Below are positions 1-6,714 of a stretch of 9,591 nucleotides of DNA, piece after piece. The notes under the pieces were generated by a model, which was not told where the DNA came from, did not search any database, and was given only the letters and a program-made list of their open reading frames with translations. Location: NCBI GenBank assembly GCA_946479125.1, contig CAMLET010000085.1, positions 1 through 9,591 on the forward strand. The letters run 5' to 3'. Position numbers and translations under genes: made by a program. Source of the stretch: an uncultured Flavobacteriales bacterium. GTDB taxonomy: Bacteria; Bacteroidota; Bacteroidia; Flavobacteriales; Crocinitomicaceae. Positions within the stretch are counted from its first letter, which is position 1, and the number at the start of each line of letters is the position of its first letter.

Positions 1-740
1 GCAAAATCAGATGAATTATAGTATTCAATTGCGTTTTGGATTGGAGCATCATAAACCAATTGACCTTGATTCATAACGATTCCACGTTCACATAGTTGTT
101 TAACAGCGCTCATATTGTGACTAACGAACAAAATGGTTCTACCGCTTTTAGAAACGTCGGACATTTTGTTCATACATTTTCGCTGAAACTCTGCATCACC
201 AACGGCTAGAACCTCGTCGACGATAAGTATTTCGTTTTCCAGAAAGGCAGCAACTGCAAAAGCAAGTCTTAACTGCATTCCGCTGGAATAATGTTTCAAA
301 GGTGTATCAATGAATTTGTCAATTCCGGCAAAGTCAACAATGGCATCAAAATTCCGAATGATCTCATGACGTTTCATTCCAAGTATGGAACCGTTCATGA
401 ATACATTTTCCCTTCCAGATAATTCAGAGTGAAAACCAGTTCCAACCTCTAATAAACTTGCAATTCTTCCTCTACAAGTAATTGAACCTTCGGTTGGAGG
501 TGTAATTCGGGACAGAACCTTCAGTAAGGTAGATTTTCCAGCTCCGTTTTTTCCGATAATTCCAATGGTTTCTCCTTCATTGATGTTGAAAGAAACGTCC
601 TTCAACGCCCAGAATTGTTCTTTTTTATTGGCTTTGAAAGTATTGAGCAGGGAATCACGAAAAGAAAGATAATTGGCTTTCTGTCCGTGAATATTAAATT
701 GTTTGGAGAGTTTATTTACCTCAAGGATGTACTTACTCAT
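1..740 (-). CDS. ABC transporter ATP-binding protein, polysaccharide export (Wzt-like), C-terminus cut by window edge
   Basis: This is the ATPase of an ABC exporter and should power export of a surface polysaccharide (O-antigen or teichoic-acid type) through the permease encoded just upstream. The visible 246 residues hold a complete nucleotide-binding domain: Walker A GKNGAGKS (residues 63-70), signature YSSGMQ (151-156), Walker B LIVDE (172-176) and the switch histidine in FVSHN (205-209). The segment TGFHSELSGRENVFMNG (101-117) is typical of the Wzt/TagH subfamily. The ATG at 740 shares one base with the permease stop (TAATG), so the two are probably translationally coupled. Wzt proteins of this type often carry a C-terminal glycan-binding domain. 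Whether this one does cannot be seen, because the gene leaves the window at base 1. Family assignment is firm; the exact glycan is unknown. Confidence 0.95.
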   Translation of the reverse strand, partial: MSKYILEVNKLSKQFNIHGQKANYLSFRDSLLNTFKANKKEQFWALKDVSFNINEGETIGIIGKNGAGKSTLLKVLSRITPPTEGSITCRGRIASLLEVGTGFHSELSGRENVFMNGSILGMKRHEIIRNFDAIVDFAGIDKFIDTPLKHYSSGMQLRLAFAVAAFLENEILIVDEVLAVGDAEFQRKCMNKMSDVSKSGRTILFVSHNMSAVKQLCERGIVMNQGQLVYDAPIQNAIEYYNSSDF

Positions 741-1558
741 TAAGCTAGATCTGCAAAATAGGCTTCTGTTTTTCTAAAGATGAAAACGCCAATAATTAAA
801 AATACAAAACAGGAAATTCCGCTTAAACCAACGGTATTCCAGTCGATGGAATAATCAGAAAAAGATCCGCGGAAAATTTCGATCGCTCCGGCAATAGGAT
901 TCAATTTTAGCGCCAACTGCATCCAATAATTAGATGTAATTGAAACGGGATAAAAAACGGGAGTTAAGAAAAGTAGAGCCTGAATGAGGAAAGGAATTAC
1001 ATATCTGATATCGCGGTATTTTACGTTCAATGCTGCGAGTGTTAGTCCAACTGAAGTAGATGCGACTGCTGCAAAAAACAAGGCAAACGGAATGAATACA
1101 ATGGCTTTGACGCTTAGATCTGTTTTGAAGATAAACACAAAAACAAAAAAGATCACCAACGCCATAATGAAGTCGAAACAAGCGCCCAGAATTGCCGAAA
1201 TAGGAATGATCAATCGGGGGAAATAGATCTTCTTAATGATGTTTGCGTTGTTCACCATTGAATTGGCAGAATTGGTAACACCGTTGCTAAAAATTCCCCA
1301 AACCAATAATCCTGAAAGTGCGAAAATGGGATATGAAATAACCAAATCAGTAGATTGACTTATACTCTTGCCAAGTAAAGTGGTAAATACAAGCATCATT
1401 ACCAAAGGCTGAAGAATAGCCCAAAGAACGCCAAAAACAGTTTGCTTGTATTTTACTTTTACGTCGCGCCAGGTAAAGAAATAGAGCAATTCACGAAACT
1501 CCCAAAGTTCCTTGATTCCCAGTGTAAATTTATTTTTCGGTTTTATTTCGTATTCCAT
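740..1558 (-). CDS. ABC-2 type transporter permease, polysaccharide export (Wzm-like)
   Basis: This is the membrane subunit of the ABC exporter whose ATPase follows directly. Its 272 residues are the usual length for Wzm/TagG/KpsM-type permeases. The N-terminus has the family pattern: a short amphipathic stretch, then LLYFFTWRDVKVKYKQTVFGVLWAILQPL (residues 25-53), where WRDVKVKYKQ precedes the first membrane helix. About six hydrophobic segments follow. The motif LTPVFYPVS (199-207) and the downstream NPIAGAIEIFRG (222-233) are also typical of this family. In the known pathway this subunit forms the inner-membrane channel for a lipid-linked glycan. The gene starts 13 bases after the acyltransferase stop and overlaps the ATPase start by one base. 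The alternative, a lipid or drug ABC-2 permease, is less likely given the neighbours. Confidence 0.94.
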   Translation of the reverse strand: MEYEIKPKNKFTLGIKELWEFRELLYFFTWRDVKVKYKQTVFGVLWAILQPLVMMLVFTTLLGKSISQSTDLVISYPIFALSGLLVWGIFSNGVTNSANSMVNNANIIKKIYFPRLIIPISAILGACFDFIMALVIFFVFVFIFKTDLSVKAIVFIPFALFFAAVASTSVGLTLAALNVKYRDIRYVIPFLIQALLFLTPVFYPVSITSNYWMQLALKLNPIAGAIEIFRGSFSDYSIDWNTVGLSGISCFVFLIIGVFIFRKTEAYFADLA

Positions 1559-1571
1559 TCTATCGTATGTT

Positions 1572-2693
1572 TCAAGCGAATTTTGATTTCAATTTCAGGA
1601 AATAAGATTCAAAATACTTGTAACTAATAATTGCTAATATAACGTTAAGAACCAAGCTGATTATCGGTTCAGCAAAATATACGGTTACAATATTATCGAA
1701 ACCGAGTATTTTTTTGAAAATAGTGACAGTAATCAGGATCGCTACAAACTGTAAACAATACATGCCATAGGTGTATTTTCCCAGTTTTGAAATCAGTTTA
1801 AGTCGATTCAATTGAAACGGCGAACTACTATTGAACGCTTGATCCAGAATGATCAAACCAATGAAGATGGATGAAAACAATTTTTCAAATGGTTTTACAT
1901 GGAGGTTTCCATAAAAGATTTCATCTCTAAAGAAGAAAAGTAGGATAAAACCTGTATATGCGAAATACAAAATCCATTTACAATTGGTGATGAACCAGCT
2001 CAGCTGTTTTTCTTTTGTTTTGCACCACCAGCCAATTAAACCTCCAAGTACCAAATCGTTCATGCAGGAGAATGTGTGAAATTCATAATGCATATAGTCA
2101 GGGTTCAAGATGCGGTAAGCCAAACTGGCCCCAAGAATTAACAACATGGGAAGCCACAAATAGCGTTTTGGAAATACGAGGAAAAGTAAAGGCCAGAAAA
2201 GGTAAAATTGTTCTTCAATAGCAACACTCCAAAGTACACCGAGTACAGATGCGTCTGGTCGACCAAATTGAATGAAATCCAGGTTACTTATGAAAAGTGC
2301 ATATCTCCAAAAATGCGCTGTTTCCTGAGGAGTTTCACCAAGAAACTGTTTGATCATTGGAAAGGCAATAAAGCCAATCAATACGCATAGAAAATAGAGC
2401 GGCCATATGCGTAGTATCCGTCTCAACCAAAATTTAACAATGTGAATTCGACCTTGAGTTTCGTCTTCAACTAAAAGTAGATAGGTGATTAAAAAACCGC
2501 TTAGTACGAAGAAGAAATTCACTCCAAGATTTCCGTTTCCAAATAAACTGTTTTTCAGAAAATGATAGGTGTCTGACTTCAAAATTGCACTGTTCTCAGT
2601 AGTAAAACTGTGAAAAATGAAAACCATCAGGAAACAAATGGTTCGCAATCCATCGAGGTTTTTAAAATATGGACTCGGGTTTAGCTTAGTCAT
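1572..2693 (-). CDS. Acyltransferase family 3 (OafA/YrhL-like) integral membrane O-acyltransferase
   Basis: This is a multi-pass inner-membrane acyltransferase that probably puts acetyl or another acyl group on a sugar of the surface glycan. Family marks are LDGLRTICFLMVFIFHSF (residues 13-30) with the catalytic-type His28, GVNFFFVLSGFLIT (57-70), the RR..R cluster in FWLRRILRIWPLY (88-100), and LWSVAIEEQFYLFWP (154-168) with the paired glutamates. About ten hydrophobic segments span the 373 residues, and there is no C-terminal SGNH domain, so it is the short, membrane-only form. It overlaps the upstream membrane-protein gene by 8 bases and lies 13 bases before the ABC permease, which ties it to glycan export. 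The family is certain. Acyl donor, acceptor sugar and position are not visible; acylation of lipid A or a small molecule remains possible. Confidence 0.93.
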   Translation of the reverse strand: MTKLNPSPYFKNLDGLRTICFLMVFIFHSFTTENSAILKSDTYHFLKNSLFGNGNLGVNFFFVLSGFLITYLLLVEDETQGRIHIVKFWLRRILRIWPLYFLCVLIGFIAFPMIKQFLGETPQETAHFWRYALFISNLDFIQFGRPDASVLGVLWSVAIEEQFYLFWPLLFLVFPKRYLWLPMLLILGASLAYRILNPDYMHYEFHTFSCMNDLVLGGLIGWWCKTKEKQLSWFITNCKWILYFAYTGFILLFFFRDEIFYGNLHVKPFEKLFSSIFIGLIILDQAFNSSSPFQLNRLKLISKLGKYTYGMYCLQFVAILITVTIFKKILGFDNIVTVYFAEPIISLVLNVILAIISYKYFESYFLKLKSKFA

Positions 2694-4041
2694 TTTTTAC
2701 ACTGATTTGTTGGCGCTTGTTTGGCAGGTCGACTTTACTGAATAACAGAATTAGGAAGAAAGGCAAAATAGGAGCTTTTAGTCTGGCGAGTACACCGAAA
2801 AGTCCGGAAGTTAATCCCACGAAAAAACTCATGATAAGGACAAAAAAGAAACAGAACCAAAAAAGATTTTTCTCCTGAACACTTTCTTCTGAATACTTAT
2901 AGAGTCGGTTTTTTCTGCGTTTGAATAATTTAAACGTAAAATAAAGGAACACACTTCCTTCTATAGCATTCATTAGCATTATAGGCGATTCAACTTCCCA
3001 TATAAATGGTCTGAGCAAGGTGGTAATTACCGTTAATGGCATTGCCAAAGTTAGGCTTGCAGCGCTAAATTCCTTAATTCCCAGATCATAGCGTTTCCCT
3101 GTATATGTTACATTTTGACTAAAATCGGTGTGAATCGTTTCTGCTGTGTTTAATAGGTTTTCCGCTGAAAATTCTCCGAGTAAAGCAGAGCTGCGCATGA
3201 AAACAATCAATGCTAAAAGCGCAATTGCAGATCCGATAATTCGCGTGATAAATCTGGTAATAAATGGTTTGTTGCTATTTAACCGGAAGATCACAATCAA
3301 AAAGTAAGGTACAAAAATACCGATTAAGACAAAGGATCTGGTAGCAATGATCACGTAAATACACAGAAGAGAGATGAGTATTCGTTTAAGGGTTATTTTT
3401 TGATTTAACATGGGCAGCAGCTGCATGATCAAAATTAAAATACTCAAGTAAACTATAGTGTCTTTCATTAATCCTGAACACCAAAAGGCTACGGTTGGAA
3501 TAAATAGAAACGCAATTGCATTGTATCTTGGGTGCACCTGATTCATGTTGTTAATGAAAAGGAAAAAGCGCCATGTAATTCTACTACTAATGAAAACAAA
3601 AAGTAAGTTCAACGTTAGGTAACTGTTGAAGCAGAAAAAAGATAGGAAACTTGCAATTTTACAGATAAACCAGGAGCTGTTTTCGTAATAAATCCAAACA
3701 GGAGGAGTTCCGGTAGTGTTGTTATAACAATGTGGCATCACACCGTAAACTGGTTTAGAAAAGATTTGTTCGAAATAATCCCAGGGACTTTCGTAAAACA
3801 CCTGATTAAGGACATTCGCACCGCGCCAATAGGCAGTTGTATCACCACCACCGTATTGCAATACGTAGAAAATGGCCATGGAAGAACCCATTACCAATGA
3901 ATAATAGAAATGCGGTAAATAGTACGTGTAGAGCGGATCGTCTTTGTACTTCTGACGAATAATGTGACTAGTGACAATTAGAAAGAAAGCCCAGGCAAAA
4001 GTAAAGATGTAGTCCTCAAAGGTAAATTCTAGATACTTCAT
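2686..4041 (-). CDS. Multi-pass membrane protein of unknown function, possible GT-C-like or polymerase-like glycan protein
   Basis: I do not recognise a named family with confidence. The 451-residue protein has roughly ten hydrophobic segments and a short soluble tail. Two hydrophilic stretches stand out. GGGDTTAYWRGANV (residues 64-77) lies just after the second membrane segment and recalls the Asp-bearing first outer loop of GT-C and EpsG/Wzy-type enzymes. PTVAFWCSGLMKDT (182-195) recalls the motif that follows a membrane helix in EpsG-like polymerases. A loop with PVYGVMPHCYNNTTGTPPVW (97-116) is probably outside the membrane. The gene sits 2 bases after the rlmH stop and overlaps the acyltransferase start by 8 bases, so it belongs to the glycan-export run. 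A role in assembling or extending the glycan is my inference. A Wzy-type polymerase would be unexpected beside an ABC exporter, since those systems normally do not use one. Confidence 0.8.
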   Translation of the reverse strand: MKYLEFTFEDYIFTFAWAFFLIVTSHIIRQKYKDDPLYTYYLPHFYYSLVMGSSMAIFYVLQYGGGDTTAYWRGANVLNQVFYESPWDYFEQIFSKPVYGVMPHCYNNTTGTPPVWIYYENSSWFICKIASFLSFFCFNSYLTLNLLFVFISSRITWRFFLFINNMNQVHPRYNAIAFLFIPTVAFWCSGLMKDTIVYLSILILIMQLLPMLNQKITLKRILISLLCIYVIIATRSFVLIGIFVPYFLIVIFRLNSNKPFITRFITRIIGSAIALLALIVFMRSSALLGEFSAENLLNTAETIHTDFSQNVTYTGKRYDLGIKEFSAASLTLAMPLTVITTLLRPFIWEVESPIMLMNAIEGSVFLYFTFKLFKRRKNRLYKYSEESVQEKNLFWFCFFFVLIMSFFVGLTSGLFGVLARLKAPILPFFLILLFSKVDLPNKRQQISVKND

Positions 4042-4043
4042 GA

Positions 4044-4517
4044 CTACTGATGATGATAGGGTTCATTTTTCAAAATAGTCATGCCTCTGTATACCTGTTC
4101 AATGAAAAATAATCGGATCATTTGATGCGTAAGGGTCATTTTTGACAACGATAACTGACCATTTGCCCGGTTGTACATTTCATCGCTAAAGCCGTACGGA
4201 CCGCCAACCACAAAAACAAGTGTTTTTAATCCTCGATTCATATAGCCTTGAAGAAATTCAGCGAAATCCATTGATGAATGCTGCTTTCCGCGTTCATCGA
4301 GAAGAATTACAGTGTCGGATCCTGAAAGTTTTGATAAAAACAATTCGCCTTCCTTTTTCTTTATTTCGTCCTCAGATGTTTGTTTGGATTGCTTTACATC
4401 CGGGTACATTTCCACCTTAAAATTGATATAATGCTTTAGTTTGTCGAGATAATGTTTCTCGCCATCTTCCAGAAATCCTTTTACGGATTTTCCAATGCAC
4501 ATCAATTTTATTTGCAT
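4044..4517 (-). CDS. rlmH: 23S rRNA (pseudouridine(1915)-N(3))-methyltransferase RlmH
   Basis: RlmH is a small SPOUT-class methyltransferase. It uses S-adenosylmethionine to methylate pseudouridine 1915 in helix 69 of 23S rRNA, acting as a homodimer on assembled 70S ribosomes. At 157 residues it matches the family (about 155). Diagnostic segments are ILLDERGKQHSS (residues 71-82), the cofactor-knot loop VVGGPYGF (103-110), LSLSKMTLTHQM (122-133), EQVYRGMTI (140-148) and the C-terminal NEPYHH (151-156) thought to complete the active site. The start ATG follows a short AT-rich leader without a Shine-Dalgarno motif. It lies 18 bases after the glycosyltransferase stop and 2 bases before the next start, so it is probably expressed with glycan genes although its job is in translation. 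From memory, rlmH often sits near nadC and DUF4783 genes in Bacteroidota, as here. Confidence 0.98.
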   Translation of the reverse strand: MQIKLMCIGKSVKGFLEDGEKHYLDKLKHYINFKVEMYPDVKQSKQTSEDEIKKKEGELFLSKLSGSDTVILLDERGKQHSSMDFAEFLQGYMNRGLKTLVFVVGGPYGFSDEMYNRANGQLSLSKMTLTHQMIRLFFIEQVYRGMTILKNEPYHHQ

Positions 4518-4535
4518 TTAACGAAGATATGGAAA

Positions 4536-5981
4536 TCAACCTCTTAGTTCTCTTCGTTTGGTGAAGTATTCTGAAAAGTGGAATGTTAATATCGACAAAC
4601 AGATAAAACCAAGAACAACCAAGGGCAAGAAATAACGATCTTCATTCATGCGTTGATAACCGATCAGAAAGAGAAAGTACAAACCTGCACCTATACAAAT
4701 TAGCGAAACTCCTCGATTTCTGATCAAAAACGGAACAAGTAACAACGATAGATATCCCATCAGGATCAAAGCGAGAATGGCACTTCGGAATATTTCCATT
4801 ACTGCATTTCCCCGAAAAGTTTCCTGAAAAATGGTCAGATTTAAATGACTCTTGAATAAATTCTCTTTCGCACTCAGAACAGGTGTTTTTATCCAATATT
4901 GAAAACGGTTCTCAGAGATGATTTTCTGCTTTGTTTGTTCTATTGAAAGAACGTATCGGTTTTCAAGACTTTCTCGACTGTGGCTACCAAAAAAAGTGAA
5001 ATCGGATTGTTCTAACCGGTTAAATTCTACTAGAAGATCAATTAGTATTTCTGGTTTTATTGGTGCAGACTTGACTTCCGTATATCGTTTAATTTCGTTA
5101 AGATCGGATAAACTCGTTGTCCAGTTTCGTCCGGTAATCAAATGAAAAACTTCGGGTTGAACCTCCCAAATCTTAAACAATTCGGTTAATTGTTCGTGAG
5201 GTCTCCTGAAAATGGTCTCGTTTTCTTCGTGATAAATCGGATGAGGTGAAAGTGAACCTGTGTAATTCAGTTTTCGAGCTTCCCAAAAGACTAGAAAAAA
5301 CAAACTCAGAACCAACGAACAATTCAGTAAAAGTGTTTTTCTGTCGAATAAATGAAATTTTTCTTTTTTCTGAATGAATTTTCTGACGAGTGAGAACAGC
5401 GCTGGAAGAAAGATCAATACCAAAACCGGACGCATCAAATACAAAATGATCAATGACAGAAGAAGTCGTTTCAATTGACCTGGATGATTTGTAAAAGCAA
5501 CGTAACTAACAATAATTACAGATGAAACAAGAAATACTTCACTGATAGAGTAACTCAAAAAGCCCCAAAAACAAGGTGATAAAATGAATATGAGTGTAAA
5601 AATCAGTGCGTGTTTTTTGTTGCTGAATTGCAGAATAAGCTTATAAAGTAGTGCAATCCCAATTCCATGTAGTAAAAGAGCAGTAACAAAAATGAACCAA
5701 ACAGATCTGGTTTGAAAAACGGCCATTCCTATCAAATGAACCAGGCCAATAATTGGTGGACGTTGAACGTAGCTGCTTGGTCCAACTGAATTGTCTTTCC
5801 AAACTCCATGATCCATTAAATTTTCTGCCGGACGAAGATAAGAGGCGTCATCTGCAGTTTCGTGCAGAGTTGTTGTTAAATTCAGAGAAGAAAGCTCGAA
5901 GAAATGCACAGAAAAGGCAATCACGATTCCAATGAAGGCAAGTAAAACTGTATTTTTAGTAAAAAATCTTGGCTCAGGCAT
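4536..5981 (-). CDS. GT-C fold membrane glycosyltransferase, GT39/PMT-like
   Basis: This is probably an inner-membrane glycosyltransferase that uses a lipid-linked sugar donor and acts on the periplasmic side. After a first membrane helix (residues 11-29) comes the loop ETADDASYLRPAENLMDHG (41-59), whose Asp44-Asp45 fits the catalytic acidic motif of GT-C enzymes. It is followed by SYVQRPPIIGLVHLIG (70-85), matching the R-x-P block before the second helix in PMT/ArnT-like proteins. About eight to ten hydrophobic segments follow, with a soluble domain of about 140 residues at roughly 235-375. A closing MNEDRYFLPLVVLG motif lies near the C-terminus; the (E/D)RY-x-x-P pattern is typical of the family. 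It is the first gene of the minus-strand run, 18 bases before rlmH and divergent from the DUF4783 gene. Sugar and acceptor (glycan, lipid A or protein) are not visible. Confidence 0.85.
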   Translation of the reverse strand: MPEPRFFTKNTVLLAFIGIVIAFSVHFFELSSLNLTTTLHETADDASYLRPAENLMDHGVWKDNSVGPSSYVQRPPIIGLVHLIGMAVFQTRSVWFIFVTALLLHGIGIALLYKLILQFSNKKHALIFTLIFILSPCFWGFLSYSISEVFLVSSVIIVSYVAFTNHPGQLKRLLLSLIILYLMRPVLVLIFLPALFSLVRKFIQKKEKFHLFDRKTLLLNCSLVLSLFFLVFWEARKLNYTGSLSPHPIYHEENETIFRRPHEQLTELFKIWEVQPEVFHLITGRNWTTSLSDLNEIKRYTEVKSAPIKPEILIDLLVEFNRLEQSDFTFFGSHSRESLENRYVLSIEQTKQKIISENRFQYWIKTPVLSAKENLFKSHLNLTIFQETFRGNAVMEIFRSAILALILMGYLSLLLVPFLIRNRGVSLICIGAGLYFLFLIGYQRMNEDRYFLPLVVLGFICLSILTFHFSEYFTKRRELRG

Positions 5982-6001
5982 GAATTATCTTCGCTTATTC
6001 C

Positions 6002-6039
6002 GTTAATTTCAACCGTTTTAAACGTGAAATAAAATTAAC
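6002..6039. repeat. Dyad-symmetric block in the divergent promoter region
   Basis: Outer arms GTTAATTT (6002-6009) and AAATTAAC (6032-6039) are exact inverted copies, as are the inner arms CGTTT (6014-6018) and AAACG (6020-6024). ATTTCA (6006-6011) also pairs with TGAAAT (6025-6030). All share a centre near 6019-6020. The block lies upstream of the plus-strand -7 box. It could be a regulator-binding site serving both directions, or a hairpin in the leader of the minus transcript. AT-rich DNA gives such dyads by chance fairly often, so function is unproven. Confidence 0.4.
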
Positions 6040-6053
6040 AAAATTTTAGGCAT

Positions 6054-6061
6054 TATCTTTG
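6054..6061 (+). promoter_or_regulatory. Bacteroidota-type -7 promoter box for the DUF4783 gene
   Basis: TATCTTTG is an exact match to the TAnnTTTG -7 consensus used by the primary sigma factor of Bacteroidota. It lies 51 bases before the DUF4783 start, which would give a leader of about 45 bases. No clear TTG -33 element stands 17-23 bases upstream, so the promoter may be of moderate strength or helped by an activator at the upstream dyad. Confidence 0.6.
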
Positions 6062-6112
6062 TTGTTACAGTGTGACTTCAAAAAACAGGTCGAAACACTA
6101 AAAAATTGAATT

Positions 6113-6493
6113 ATGGGAGTTATTTATGCTTTTGTTTGTGGTTTGTTACTTCAATTAACATTAACAGCTGATATTCCATACACATCTGTTGAAAGTGCTA
6201 TTTCTAGTGGAGATGCATCGAAAATAGTGAGTTACGGGGCTGAGAAGATTTATTTGAAAGTTCCGGAAAAGGAAGGCGTATTTGCAAAATCACAAGCTAC
6301 CCAAATTCTTAAAGATTTCTTTACGAAGAAACCGACTTCTAATTTCAAATTCAGTTATAAAGGTGCAACTACAGATGGTGCAAATGCCATCGGAACTTAT
6401 ACTTCCAAAGGAGAATCGTACCGCGTTACCATCAAGTGGAACAAGAATAACGCTGAATACGAAATCGAAAATATTAGCATCGTCAAGAGCTAA
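6113..6493 (+). CDS. Small exported DUF4783 family protein (NTF2-like fold expected)
   Basis: This is a 126-residue secreted protein. Residues 1-18 form a signal-peptide-like hydrophobic stretch without a lipobox, so it is probably periplasmic. The rest matches what I recall of the DUF4783 family: AISSGDASKIVSYGAEKIYL (residues 29-48), then SQATQILKDFFTKKP (60-74), FSYKGAT (80-86), and a final beta-rich YRVTIKWNKNNAEYEIENISI (103-123). The family is limited largely to Bacteroidota, has a cystatin/NTF2-like fold, and has no established function. The start is fixed by an in-frame TGA 4 bases upstream (6107-6109). A -7 box precedes the gene. It is followed by nadC in the same direction after a 221-base gap, a pairing common in this phylum. 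The family call is fairly sure; the role is unknown. Confidence 0.85.
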   Translation: MGVIYAFVCGLLLQLTLTADIPYTSVESAISSGDASKIVSYGAEKIYLKVPEKEGVFAKSQATQILKDFFTKKPTSNFKFSYKGATTDGANAIGTYTSKGESYRVTIKWNKNNAEYEIENISIVKS

Positions 6494-6495
6494 TT

Positions 6496-6691
6496 AAACA
6501 CATAGCCCATAGTCTTTCACATAGTTACATAGTTTTCTTTCGAAATGATGAATGATTTCGAATAGTCTTATTTTTTCTCGCGTCTGTAGTGAACTTAAGT
6601 TTACAGTAAATTAATTATTGATTTTTTCGTCTCAAGTAAGTCTTTTGTGATAATCTATGTGTCTATGCGCTTCTACTGTGCCTATGTGTTT
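6496..6691. mobile_element. MITE-like 196-bp element with heptamer-built inverted ends
   Basis: The gap between the DUF4783 gene and nadC holds two 37-bp arms in inverted orientation, 6496-6532 and 6655-6691, separated by 122 bases. Without gaps they match at 23 of 37 positions. The outer 10 are identical (AAACACATAG against CTATGTGTTT), 11 of the inner 14 match, and the middle has diverged. Each arm carries four heptamers of the CACATAG/CTATGTG type at mirrored spacing. Left copies begin at 6499, 6506, 6518 and 6526; right copies begin at 6655, 6663, 6675 (degenerate) and 6682. There is no coding sequence inside. TAATT occurs at 6491-6495 and again at 6696-6700, which could be a remnant of a target duplication, but the right copy is 4 bases off the arm. 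Non-autonomous transposable repeat or structured RNA repeat are both possible. Confidence 0.55.
6539..6562 (+). other. Perfect 8-bp hairpin inside the repeat element, possible weak terminator of the DUF4783 transcript
   Basis: TTCGAAAT (6539-6546) and ATTTCGAA (6555-6562) are exact inverted copies around an 8-base loop. A run of six T begins at 6571, 8 bases after the stem. That is too far, and the stem too AT-rich, for a textbook intrinsic terminator. It is the only candidate between the DUF4783 stop and nadC, so readthrough into nadC is plausible. Confidence 0.3.
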
Positions 6692-6714
6692 TTAGTAATT
6701 CGTAATTTTACGTC

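Larger units (their letters stand above)
5982..6112. promoter_or_regulatory. Divergent promoter region between the glycosyltransferase run and the DUF4783 gene
   Basis: These 131 noncoding bases must hold the start signals for the minus-strand glycan/rlmH run and for the plus-strand DUF4783 gene. A good plus-strand -7 box is listed separately. On the minus strand I find only a 7-of-8 match to TAnnTTTG (TAATTTTA) without a well-placed TTG, so that promoter is not located. The centre of the region is occupied by a dyad-symmetric block. Confidence 0.6.

Noticed and set aside
984..1226. Plus-strand open frame opposite the ABC permease
   Set aside because: It lies wholly inside a well-supported gene on the other strand and its translation has no domain character.
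6637..6661. A TAnnTTTG promoter for nadC inside the repeat element
   Set aside because: TAAGTCTTTTG has TA and TTTG at the wrong spacing, and TAATCTATG lacks the TTTG half. No acceptable -7 box was found.
6496..6691. Repeated CACATAG/CTATGTG motifs as a CRISPR array
   Set aside because: The repeats are only 7 bases, spaced 7 to 12 bases apart, and inverted between the two arms. No spacers of CRISPR size and no cas genes are present.
6491..6700. TAATT on both sides of the repeat element as a target-site duplication
   Set aside because: The right copy is 4 bases away from the arm, and the motif is short and common in AT-rich DNA. It is kept only as a weak hint.
6701..6712. CGTAA-TT-TTACG inverted repeat just before the nadC start as an operator or NAD-responsive site
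   Set aside because: Arms are 5 bases in AT-rich DNA. It matches no regulator site I know and is expected by chance.
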